From contig NC_084797.1 in assembly GCF_963169125.1 (NCBI RefSeq), positions 98,977,868 through 99,041,867 on the forward strand: 64,000 nt of DNA, in the 5' to 3' direction. Below the pieces are notes generated by a model. The model ran no database searches. It was not told the DNA's origin and saw nothing but the letters and a program-made list of their open reading frames with translations. A program made the translations under genes and the position numbers. Source of the stretch: Humulus lupulus. Taxonomy: Eukaryota; Streptophyta; Magnoliopsida; Rosales; Cannabaceae. Within the stretch, counting starts at the first letter, position 1. The number at the start of each line of letters is the position of its first letter. Positions 45,741 to 55,736 of this stretch are shown piece by piece.

Positions 45741-47334
45741 AAGAAAATATTAATAATTGTCTTAAAATGAGGGAAATGATAGTCAAAGTATTTCATGACT
45801 GTTTGTCTCCCTAATTATCACTAACTGATAATAATATCCTATCTCTGGCAAAAATAATTATTTATAGGGATATTTGCGGCTAAATTACTCAAACTTACAA
45901 CTTACTAACACTTAAATGACACGTGGCACCACATGATTGGTACACATTATTATTATTATTTTAAATAATTTTTCATAAAAAAAATCATTTTATATTTTTC
46001 ATTTTAAAAAAAAATCCAATTTATTGTTTTTCAATTTAAAAGTAACAAAAAATAATTTTTTCTCATTTTTTCAAAAAAATATCAAATTTGTTGCCTTTAA
46101 TCAATTATTTAAGATTAAGTAAAAAAAATATTTAATCTTAAATTATTGCTTGGATTTTAAACAAAATTACTTAATCTTTAATTGAAAAAAAGTAGACAAA
46201 ATGATAAATAGGAAGATTTTAATAATAATAATAATAAATTAAAAAATTTGAGGATATTAACAATAAAAAATTAAATTTAAAAAAAAAAATGTATTTTTCA
46301 TACTTAATCTTAAATTGAAATTTTTTTTGATTTTTTTATTAAAAAAATGTAAATTTTATTTTTTGTTAAATTGAAAAATAAATTGAAAATTATTTTAAGA
46401 ATAATAACAATGTGGACAAATCATGTAGTGTCACGTGTCCTTTGACTAGTCAACTTTAACATTTACTTATTTATTACTTTTATTTTAAAATTAATTTAAT
46501 TATACATTAATTTCATTTTGTAATTTTTTATTAAATTCTTCAATTTGTATTGGATTATTTACTTAATCAATAACAATTTTATTATATTTATATTGTACTT
46601 AATTATATTTTATTAAATCATTTATATTTTTAACTTTTTTCAATTACAAAACATCTAATATTAATGTTAAAATCAATTATTATGATTGGTAATTTTATTT
46701 TATTTAGATTATAGTTAAAAATTATTTTTTTGATGAATTTTTAATTATACTTAAATTTTTATTTAATTAATTATTAAACTTTTATTAATTTTACTAACTC
46801 TAACAAAATTTGGGCAGCATAACGACAATATTTCAAACTATCCCAAAAATTGAAAAACCTACAAATTAAACACATATATACCCAGAATATTCCCAGATCA
46901 TACAAAACATATATATACATTAACAAATACATCAATTTACATATATACAAATATTTAACCACAAAAAAACATATACCAAAACTAATTTTTTTATTAATAC
47001 AAAAAAAATTATTAAATACATATTTACAAAAATATCACATTTAATATAAAACAATTTAAAAATATAAACATACATTATTAATCTGGTTTTTTTAAGTTCA
47101 TACTTTAACTAAAATACATATATCGCAAAATACAATATAATAAATATTAACAAGCAAAATTAAACAAATACATATAACACATTAAAATAAAAAAAAATAC
47201 ATATTCAAATCTGTTTTTTAAATTTTACAAAAAAAATTAATAAATACAAAAAACATATATTATAAAAGTTACTTAAATATAGTTGTTATTAAGATAAACA
47301 AATACATATAAAGCATTAAAATAAAAATTAATGT
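45741..47334. other. AT-rich upstream region of the CACTA TNP2-type gene
   Basis: The region is more than 80% A/T by eye, with long A and T runs and no coding sequence. A block beginning TAACAAAATTTGGGCAGCAT at about 46802 is repeated at about 48149, after the solo LTR. Both copies carry CAAACTATCCCAAAA or AAACTATCCCAAAA and AATATTCCCAGA words. The short ORFs at 46774-47044 are chance. Confidence 0.6.
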
Positions 47335-48101
47335 TGTTGACGCGGTTCTTCGCCAACAGGTAATTAAGAGAAGAAGAGAAATGGATTAGTGCCAAATGTG
47401 GAACCGAAACAGATATATGATCTTAGAGGAGGAAAGAGGTGACTCAAAACACGTTTTTTAAGTGGTTCGAAGGTTAAAATCCTTCTACTCCACTAATCAA
47501 TATTATTGATCTATACTGAGTATTTGATTACAGAGTATTTCTTACAAGATGTTATTTTTTTCCAACCCTTATCAACTCCTAGGGTCTCCATATTTATAGG
47601 AGAAGGCACCTGGAAGTTGGTAAGAAGGTCATCCCGTGACCTTCTTACTTGTCGTATCAATCCTGTGACATTCATGATTAATTCCTAAACCTGACACATA
47701 AGTGTGGTCAAATCAATAGGTAAGGAGGTAATGGGCCGCATGGCCCAACCCAGTCGTGGGTGTCTGAATACGCACGTTCCTGCTGCGTGTCCGAGAAGTC
47801 AGGGGGATATCAGACACGTGATGCCTGATATGTGCATGTTTACCTTGCGTGTGTTGACTTCGCAAAGGGTCATAGCCTCCATATGAAGCTCGTATCACGA
47901 GCTTCATACTTAGCTCGGTCTTCGACCTTCGGAAACCCTGCCCCGGCCTTGGGCAGTGAAGGCGAGCTCTTGGGGCTTCCTCGAGCTTGGAAGGCATGAC
48001 ACTACGACAGAAGCTCCGACCCCTGGGGATGATCATGAGGTAATCATGGTTAGGCCGCAGCTCGACTTGCTAATCAGCCCGTGGTAAAATCAGGGCGTAC
48101 A
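47335..48101 (-). mobile_element. Solo LTR of the Tat-lineage family, inside the CACTA element
   Basis: The edges TGTTGACGCGG and GGGCGTACA match those of the Tat 5' LTR at 13329-14058, and the perfect duplication AATGT flanks it (47330-47334 and 48102-48106). The length is 767 bp. Orientation follows the Tat copy (minus). It shows that this family was active after the CACTA element settled here. Confidence 0.9.
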
Positions 48102-49119
48102 AATGTTAACGGTTATATTTTTTGTAATTAATGTTAATTTTCCTAAGACTAACAAAATTTGGGCAGCATAACAGCTATATTTTAAACTATCCCAAAATTT
48201 TATAAAACCTGCAAACTACACACAAAAATATACATAATATTACTAGATCAATATACAGAATATTCCCAGAGCATGCACAACATAAACGTATATTTACTTA
48301 AAATTTCTAAAATATTTTAAAATTTGATTTTTAATTGCTAAAATTTAATCTTATTATAATACCAAATCTAATCTCATAATCTTAAGATTAATCGAATACT
48401 AATTAAATTAATTTCTAATTATGAGATTATATTAGATTATCTAATGTAATAATTTTTACTATACTATCATGCACAACATAAAATTTGATTTTTTCTTGTA
48501 CCTCTTTTTCTAAAATTTAAAACAGAAAATAAAAATAAAAAAAAAACAAAAAACAAAAATTAAATCATATATAAACAGAAATAAGTAAAAAAAAAATACA
48601 AAACAGAAAAAAAAAACATAAATATAAATATAACCATATACATTTTTCGGTTTAAATATATATTAGTTTAAATATATAATATATATATCAAATTATATAT
48701 AATATAATATATATATCAGTTTATATATAATATATAATATAATATATATATTCGTTTATATATATAATATATAACATATATAAATATATATATCGGTATA
48801 CCTGTGGTCCGGTCGGCGTGGTGGTCCGGTGGTGGCGCAGTGGTTCGGTCGGCAAGGTGTGGCGGAGTGGTCCGTCGGCGCGGTGGTAGCGTGGTGGTCC
48901 GATCGGCGGCGTCCTAAAACTGAGAAAAAAAATGAAATGAGTAGAAAATTTAGGGGCAAAACAAACAAAAAAAGTAAAACAGCTTACCCTTGAGAGAGAT
49001 GGAGTCGTTGAAGAAGAGAGTGTCTGAACAAAAAATGAGAGAAGAGAGGGAAGAAATGAGAGAAAGGAGAGAAACTGAAAAAAAATGGAGAAGAAGACTC
49101 GAGCGGCTGTGATATAATG
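48102..49119. other. CACTA 5' region: AT-rich DNA, TA-rich satellite-like stretch and a short GC-rich block
   Basis: After the second copy of the GGGCAGCAT block come A-rich DNA (48480-48630) and a tract of repeated TATATAATATATAAT (48650-48800). A GC-rich block (48800-48920) is made of GGTGGTCCGGTCGGC-type words. The GC block makes spurious ORFs (48756-48968). It probably contains the promoter and untranslated exon of the transposase gene, but I cannot place them. Confidence 0.5.
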
Positions 49120-49499
49120 TTATGACTTTTGCCGGCGCGTTTCGTTGCGCCGGCAAAAGTGTATCAGAGAAACCCTAGTTCAAAACGACGCTATTTTAAT
49201 AAGCATACTTTTGCCGGCGTAACGAAATGCGTCAGCAAATGTCTGGCCACCTACCTCCTTGAAAACGTGCACATTATTAAATCACGTTCACTTTTGCCGG
49301 CGCGTTAGGTGAATTGCGCCGGCAAAAGTCCCTTCGTAATTACTTAGTAAACTTTTGCCGGCGCATTTGGTGAATTGCTCCGGCAAAAGTCACCTTTGCC
49401 GGCGCAAAATTGCTCCGGCAAAAACAATGACTTTTACCGGCGCAATTCACTAAATGCGCCGGTGAAAGAGCGCCGGCAAAAATTCCGTTTCTTGTAGTG
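49120..49499. repeat. CACTA terminal inverted repeat and subterminal repeats (right)
   Basis: Inverted and direct copies of TTTTGCCGGCGC (for example near 49127, 49209, 49293, 49351, 49393 and 49472) lead into the terminus ending TTTCTTGTAGTG at 49499. They mirror the left subterminal array. Confidence 0.88.
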
Positions 49500-49822
49500 A
49501 TTCTTGAAGTACAAATTTTTTTAAAAAAGAAAATATATTAGGAGAAGTAATTGTGTAAAATGAAAGGACTCATAAAATATATAGTGAAAGGGTAAAAATA
49601 CGTATGTAAGATGTAATTTAAGAAGTTAATTTTTATTATTATTTTCTTTTTACTTTAATGTACTTTTATTATTTACTAATGTTAATTATATGTTATATTT
49701 CAATACAACCAAATATGTAAATTTCTCAAATTCTAATATACTAAATATGCTAAAAATTGAGCATCAAACCATTTTGGGTATTTTTGGTGCACTGTATAAG
49801 AAATCAGTATTGTATTAATCAT

Positions 49823-50303
49823 ATGCTATGTTTGGTAGAGTTTTGTATTGTACTACATAATTTAATGTCTAATTTTTATACAATGCAAATTGTATTATTT
49901 AATCCTAAAAAATAGATTGTATTATGTCATATTATAAAATTTTAATTCTCATACCATATTATACAATTTTAATTTTCTTCCATATTTTCGTATTGTTTTT
50001 TCCACATCACTTCATTCCCACATTACTTTATCTCTCATCACTTTCTCTCATATCATAATCTCTCACATATTTTCTATCTTATTACTTTCTTTCTCTTTAA
50101 TTTTGCTCATATCACTCTCTCTCTTATTAATTAATTTTATTCTATTTTGTGAAAAGTCAATTATATGTAATTAATACAAATAATTCATATGTCATCTTCA
50201 TATTTTTTTTTAAAGCTAAACATAGTATTGTATAAAAATAATACAATCCAATCCAATAATATACAAAAATTTATACTATAACGGTGTACCAAGCATGACC
50301 TAT
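49823..50303. mobile_element. MITE-like element upstream of the YUCCA gene
   Basis: The left end ATATGCTATGTTTGGTA and the complement of the right end (ATAGGTCATGCTTGGTA) agree at 13 of 17 positions. The interior repeats TTGTATTGTA / TACAATCCAA words in inverted orientation and has no coding capacity. The size (about 480 bp) fits a MITE. The ends and any target duplication are not certain. The DNA from 49503 to 49822 shows nothing recognisable. Confidence 0.45.
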
Positions 50304-50698
50304 AAGATTAATTTATCATTTTTTAGCATATATCCGTACATGGAATGAAGATTAGATATTTTTTAGATGTTCTTATCTAAACTAAAATTACACCAAGTTC
50401 ATGAACCGTAATTTTAACATTAATTTCAAATTAAGAATAAGAAAACGCAGAACAATTTGGGAAAGAGAAAATCCATATATTTTAAGACACGTACTTTTCT
50501 TAGTGTCGTCCAAAAAATTTGTACGAATCCAAATTAATATTTGCTTTCCTGTATACAGTTGTAACACTTGCTTATTTTGCTACATTGGATACTGTCAGTC
50601 TGGCACCAATTTATCATATCATCATAATTAACCATATTGGGTTACAAAAATAAAAATACCGTTTGAGATATTTTGTACGGTAAGAGACGTTGTACTTG

Positions 50699-50706
50699 TA
50701 TAAATA
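50699..50706 (+). promoter_or_regulatory. Probable TATA box of the YUCCA-like gene
   Basis: TATAAATA lies 112 bp before the start codon, in a suitable position for a plant core promoter with a 5' leader of about 80 bp. It is the best TATA match in the 200 bp before the gene. The promoter region lies between a CACTA element (ending 49499), a MITE-like element and the gene. Confidence 0.5.
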
Positions 50707-50817
50707 CAAGCATGAATCGACCCAAACACATACACACACACATATATATAGACTAATACATTTTCATAAGACAAAAGATAAAGATAACAGTTTTCTTGTC
50801 TTCCTCTTCTTTGCGAA

Positions 50818-53269
50818 ATGGAGGAAGTTGATGTAATCATCGTTGGTGCGGGTCCTTCTGGCATAGCTACTTCTGCATGCCTTAACCGCCTCAAAGTGTC
50901 CAACGTTGTTATCGAAAGAGAAGACTGCTATGCTTCTCTATGGAAGAAAAGATCTTATGATCGACTGAAACTTCATTTGGCCAAGGAATACTGCGAACTT
51001 CCTCACATGCCATACCCTAAAAACACACCAACCTTTGTCCCCAAACTCGACTTCGTCCGCTACTTGGACAACTACGTCGCTCACTTCCAAGTGTCCCCTC
51101 TCCTAAACCGACACGTGGAATCTTCTTTCTACGACGACAACATCTCCAAATGGTCTGTTGTCGTTAGAAACTTGGTCACTGATGCATACGAAGTTTACTT
51201 TGGTAAATTTCTTGTGGTGGCTAGTGGGGAGAATAGCCACGGCTATATTCCTCCAGTCAACGGCTTAGACAACTTTCGAGGAAAAGTCATACATTCCAGC
51301 CAATATGACAATGGAAAGAGTTATAGCAGTAAGAATGTTTTGGTCGTTGGTGCTGGAAATTCGGGCATGGAGATTGCCTACGATTTATCAAATTGGGGTG
51401 CCAATACTTCCATTGTTGCTCGGGGCCCGGTAAATTATTAAAACAAATGGGTTCTGTTTTATCTTGATATTTTTTTATACGTTAACTCCTGATTTTTTTT
51501 TAATGTATTTAATGATTCAATGCGTTTAACTATCGTTTCAAAAAGAAAAAAAGTCAACTGTATCACCAATTATTTTAAGATATTTTATTTATTTATTTAA
51601 TATATATTTAAATTATTTATATTTATATATTTTTTAATTATATTAACATTATAAATAAATAAAGTGTCTTACTTCCAAAACTAACTAGACCTATTGTTTT
51701 CTTTTACTTTATTATGTAATATTATTTTAAAACCGTATATATATATAAAAAAAAATTATTAATTTTTTGTTTCTTCCAATAATAATTAACGATGTGCTAT
51801 ATTTATTCCGCATCCAGGTGCACTTACTGAGTGAGAATATTGTGAAACTGGGAATGTTTCTATTGAAATTCTTGCCTATCAAATTTGTCGATACTATCGT
51901 TTTGGCTTTGGGTAGATTAAAGCATGGAAATGTGTCTGAGTATGGGCTTCAAACACCAACAAAAGGACCCTTTTTCCTTAAAGTAAAGACTGGTCGATCT
52001 CCTACCATTGATGTTGGATCTGTGGCAAGGATTAAATCAGGAGAAATAAAGGTATAAAATATTATACAAAATATATTTGATATGTATACATACATAATGA
52101 CTATTACGATTATTGTAACTATCTTTTTAGGTATTTCCGTCCATAACAAGCGTTCAAGAAAACTGTGTTGAATTTGAGTACGGCAAAAGTCGTTGCTTTG
52201 ACGCCATAATCTTTGCGACTGGTTATAAAAGCACTGTCAGAAATTGGCTTAAGGTAAATACATTTATGTTGTGCGTGTGTGTTGACTTATAGATCAATAA
52301 TTATGTAGTGAGACACATGAATTCAGTTGTCAAACAAGAAAATATATAATATAATATATATTCTATATAAAAAATTGATAAATAAGACAATTTTTTTGTT
52401 TTAACCGTTTGTATACAATATTCTTTTAAAAGTAACTTAAAATAAATATTTATAAATTATATTAATATAAATTCAAATATTATTATTATAATAATATTTA
52501 TTATAAGGTTATATATATAATAATTATATTAATATAAATGTAAATCCAAAATTATAAAATATTATTATTATAATAATATATAATACAAGACTATATATTT
52601 AACAATTATATTAATATAAATTTAAATATCATAAAATATTATTATGATAATAATATATAATTTTAATTTTTCATTAATTATATTAATATGAATTCAAATA
52701 TTATAAAATATTATTATTATAATAATATTTAATACAAAACTAAATATTTAATACTTATATTAATATAAATTTAAATATTATAAAATATTATTATAATGAT
52801 ATATAATATATGAACTTAATTTTTATTAAAAATATTATCATTTATGTTTAAAAAAATTATCATATTATCCATATATATTTTAAAAAAATTATAAATAGTA
52901 TATTAGTTTAATTTTTATATCATTTTTTATATACAGTTTATTTATTTAAAATTTAAATAGAATAAATTTAATAAATATAATTAATAAATTCTGTAAATAA
53001 AAATAAACAATCTTCATTACATGTTAGTTGTATAGTATGTATATATATATATAGATATTTATATATGACTTAACCGCGCCCAGGGTGGGGAGGATCTTTT
53101 CAATGAAGAAGGAATGCCTCGACTAAGGTTGCCGAATGAGTATTGGAAAGGCAAAAGTGGGCTTTACTGCGCTGGATTCTCGTCAAGAGGATTACTAGGC
53201 ATTTCACAAGATGCACAAAATATAGCTCAAGATATCAGTTTTAATTTGACTACAAAATGGAGAGACTAA
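50818..53269 (+). CDS. YUC10/11-like: YUCCA-family flavin monooxygenase (indole-3-pyruvate monooxygenase), YUC10/11-like
   Basis: The enzyme family converts indole-3-pyruvate to the auxin indole-3-acetic acid with FAD, NADPH and O2. Exons are 50818-51429, 51818-52051, 52131-52253 and 53084-53269. All junctions are GT-AG, all introns are phase 0, and the protein is 384 residues, the usual size for the short YUC10/11 branch. Motifs: FAD-binding GAGPSG (10-15), [15 protein letters not shown] (40-54), the FMO signature [11 protein letters not shown] (153-163), NADPH-binding GAGNSG (178-183), FATGY (310-314) and a C-terminal [15 protein letters not shown]. The ATG at 50818 gives the expected [12 protein letters not shown] start. 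Nothing is broken. Arabidopsis YUC10/11 act mainly in seeds; whether this gene does is inference. It is the only clear host gene in the window. Confidence 0.95.
52440..52815. repeat. AT-only tandem repeats in YUCCA intron 3
   Basis: About five copies of a 75-85 bp unit containing ATTAATATAAAT, then ATTATAAAATATTATTATTATAATAATAT, follow one another within the 830-bp third intron (52254-53083). Each unit carries an ATTATTATNATAATAAT palindrome. The rest of the intron is also very AT-rich. Confidence 0.75.
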
Positions 53270-53284
53270 ATAATATGCATTTAT

Positions 53285-53303
53285 GTCGTCGTCATCATCA
53301 TCA

Positions 53304-53335
<32 letters not shown>

Positions 53336-53337
53336 TT
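53285..53337. repeat. Compound microsatellite (GTC)(ATC)(ATT) in the YUCCA 3' untranslated region
   Basis: Starting 16 bp after the stop codon are short GTC and ATC runs followed by about nine ATT units. It lies in the probable 3' untranslated region and would be length-variable between individuals. Confidence 0.85.
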
Positions 53338-54189
53338 TGAAATGTAATTAAAGGTCATATATTGACCCTCTTTGTAACTTATTAAGTTGCAAAGATAGGA
53401 TTAATTTCCCAAAACATTAGTAGCGATTGAGTTTATTAAAGTTCAAAATATATCTTTATATTATAACTTCTTTCGACACAATATGTGCGTATTCTTGGCA
53501 ACTTAATGTATAATAGAATTAATCATAAATATTGGTGCAACTGATATTACAAGAATTTTGCCAAATCAATGGTCAAAGGGCAAGAGATGCACCACTAGTA
53601 CTACTCTAAAACAAAATTATTTAAATCTCAATATCTACCCTCTCTTTGCTTGAAAGCATAGATAGACGTGTTAGAAAAGAAAAATGTAACGCCACAGACA
53701 TTTGTTCTTGTTAATGCTAGAAACGTTTTTAATGTTCTCATTAATGTCAAAATATCGTTTGTAATAATGTTTTCATTGATGCGAAAAATCGTTTGCTATA
53801 ATGTTTTCATTAATGAAAAAAAAAACATTTGTAGTATAAGGACATAAAATGTTTGAAGTTGCCAAAACATTAGTTTGGACCATTAATTGAATTGTTTAAT
53901 GGGGAATCTTTCACTTACTTTTACATAAATATGGGAAATTTAAAATTTTCCCCAAAATATAAAAATTGGAACTTTTTTTCTAACTTAAAATATAGAAATT
54001 TTTTACCCATATAAAAAGTCAAAATCCCATTTTTTTAATATCATTCTCCATTTACCATTGTCTAATTCCTCATATGCAAATCCAGAACCTTTCGTCGAAC
54101 CACCACATGTGGCATGGCCAAATGATCCTCTAATTGAAGTCTTGTTCTCCTGTACTAGTGCTTGCATAAGCTAATAAGAACATGTCTAT
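53338..54189. other. Intergenic DNA downstream of the YUCCA gene
   Basis: The stretch 53690-53840 contains three diverged repeats of AATGTTTTCATTAATG with AATCGTTTG words, probably a transposon relic. No gene is seen. The YUCCA polyadenylation site is not obvious. Confidence 0.4.
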
Positions 54190-55191
54190 TTTAAGGAAAT
54201 GGAGATCATGAATCCATGAATTCAAGCTCCAATAAATTACCATGAGTTTTTATATAAGAAATAATCTCACTACCTTATTGATTTATCATAACTCCTCAAT
54301 AGACTCAAATTGCACTATTGGATTCATAGAACGCTTGACATCAAATGTAAATAAGTTATCCGTTGTTATAATTATAATCGTCATTCAATCCTCTATAGAT
54401 GATCTACTAATGAGACGGGTGCAAATTACTGTTTTACCCCTCAATGATATTTTATACTTGACTCCCACAAAGTTTCTTGTAAATGATATTTTCATAAACT
54501 TAATTATAGAAATGAGTACTCTATCATTTGACTCTTGAACCAAGCAATAAGGAAATCATTGTTTCACTTCTTAAACAGAAGCTATAGATTCCATGTCTAT
54601 GATAAATACTCTCACTCAATTATACTACCAAATCTCCAATATGTAAGTATGAGCTAGTCCGTAGGGTAAGTTGGTAACGAATAAATCAAAAGACTTGAAT
54701 AATACAATTAGCATTATATTAATCACCCAGAATTCATATTGAATTAACTTATGGTCAACGTTGTGATATGATTAGATTAGATAATAACGATACTTACTTA
54801 TCTTATCAATAATCAATATCGGTCCAGTCCAATGTAATAAAATATATCTGATCTTATCTACTCGGTCAATGTCCTGGATAGGACATCACATTAAATGTGT
54901 AAGTAGATCTTATCGTAGATTACTGAATCAGTAAAAATCCAATGACTGATTTAATTTTAGGACAAAATACTTTTGAACATATAATTACAATTATAATCCA
55001 CTGTGATCGAGTCACTATAATTGTAACTATACATATGTTTGAGATTTTATATGTGTTTGTAATAATAAAAATTAATCATGTAATAAAACATGTAAACAAT
55101 GCAATTTGATTGAACAAAATGATTTCTACTACTTTATTGATAGTGAATGAATTACATAAGAAATGTGTTTTTATAAGGGAATTAAACCCAA
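54190..55191 (-). mobile_element. Partial 3' LTR of an Angela-like copia element
   Basis: The segment aligns by eye with the right part of the solo LTR at 9609-11467. Shared words include AGCTCCAATAA, CATAGAACGCT, GAGCTAGTCCGTAGGGTAAG and TTGAACATATAAT. It adjoins a G-rich polypurine tract (on the minus strand AAGTGGGAG, 55192-55200) and then copia RNase H. The left part of the LTR is missing or too diverged, and its edge near 54190 is approximate. Confidence 0.7.
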
Positions 55192-55736
55192 CTCCCACTT
55201 GCACTTTTAAAACAAATGTGACATTTCTCTCAAACTCATTCCCTCTATATCCTTTGTGAAGGGATCTGCAAAGATTGTCTTCGGACGCAATCTTCATGAC
55301 TTTCACATCTCCTCTTGCCACATATTCTCTGATGATGTAGTACTTCCTCTCTATATGCTTCCCTCTCTTGTGGCTCCGAGGTACTTTATAATTGGCTATC
55401 GCCCCATTGTTGTCACTATACAAAATGAGGGGTTTATCCATTTCTGGAATAACACCAAGATCTGTATAAAAGTTCACCAGCCATGCTATTTCCTTAGCTG
55501 CCTTAGAAGTAGCTATGTACTTAGCCTCCATGGAGAGTATGAGATCACAGATTGCTTAACGCTTCTCCATAACACAGCTCCACCCCCAAGAGTAAACACC
55601 ATTCCAAAACTTGACTTCCTATCATCGACATCAGTCTGAAAATCAGAATTGGTGTAGCCTAACAGGTTCAAAACTCAACCCAAGTAGACTAGCATATAAT
55701 CTCCACTTCTTTGCATTGGTCCACGTAATTGACCGA
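55192..55736 (-). pseudogene. Angela-like copia RNase H, C-terminal part of pol
   Basis: On the minus strand one frame carries NSDFQTDVDDRKSSFGMVFT and LGGGAVLWRSVKQSVISYS. After a frame change near 55530, a second frame runs through MEAKYIATSKAAKEIAWLV, LYSDNNGAIANYK and PRSHKRGKHIERKYYIIREY. These are RNase H motifs, and the last block is typical of the Angela/Tork group. The usual ADPLTK ending is degraded (DNLCRSLHKGY). The gene continues upstream at 58117, beyond an inserted element. Confidence 0.85.

Larger units (their letters stand above)
38512..49499 (-). mobile_element. CACTA (En/Spm) DNA transposon, about 11 kb
   Basis: The termini are inverted repeats beginning CACTACAA and agreeing over about 30 bp with five mismatches (38512-38541 and 49470-49499). 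The 3-bp target duplication ATT is perfect (38509-38511 and 49500-49502). Subterminal regions at both ends hold many copies of TTTTGCCGGCGC and its complement. Inside, on the minus strand, are a TNP2-type transposase gene (42141-45740) and a TNPA-like gene (39163-41186), the standard two-gene set. A Tat-type solo LTR (47335-48101) interrupts the left part of the element as transcribed. The genes carry a few disabling mutations, but both ends look mobile if transposase is supplied. Confidence 0.96.

Noticed and set aside
48756..49156. Two ORFs upstream of the CACTA right end
   Set aside because: One is a translation of a short GC-rich repeat block and TA repeats, the other of a purine-rich leader; neither shows protein motifs.
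52440..52815. Matrix-attachment region or replication origin
   Set aside because: AT-richness and palindromes alone do not identify such elements; kept as a repeat only.
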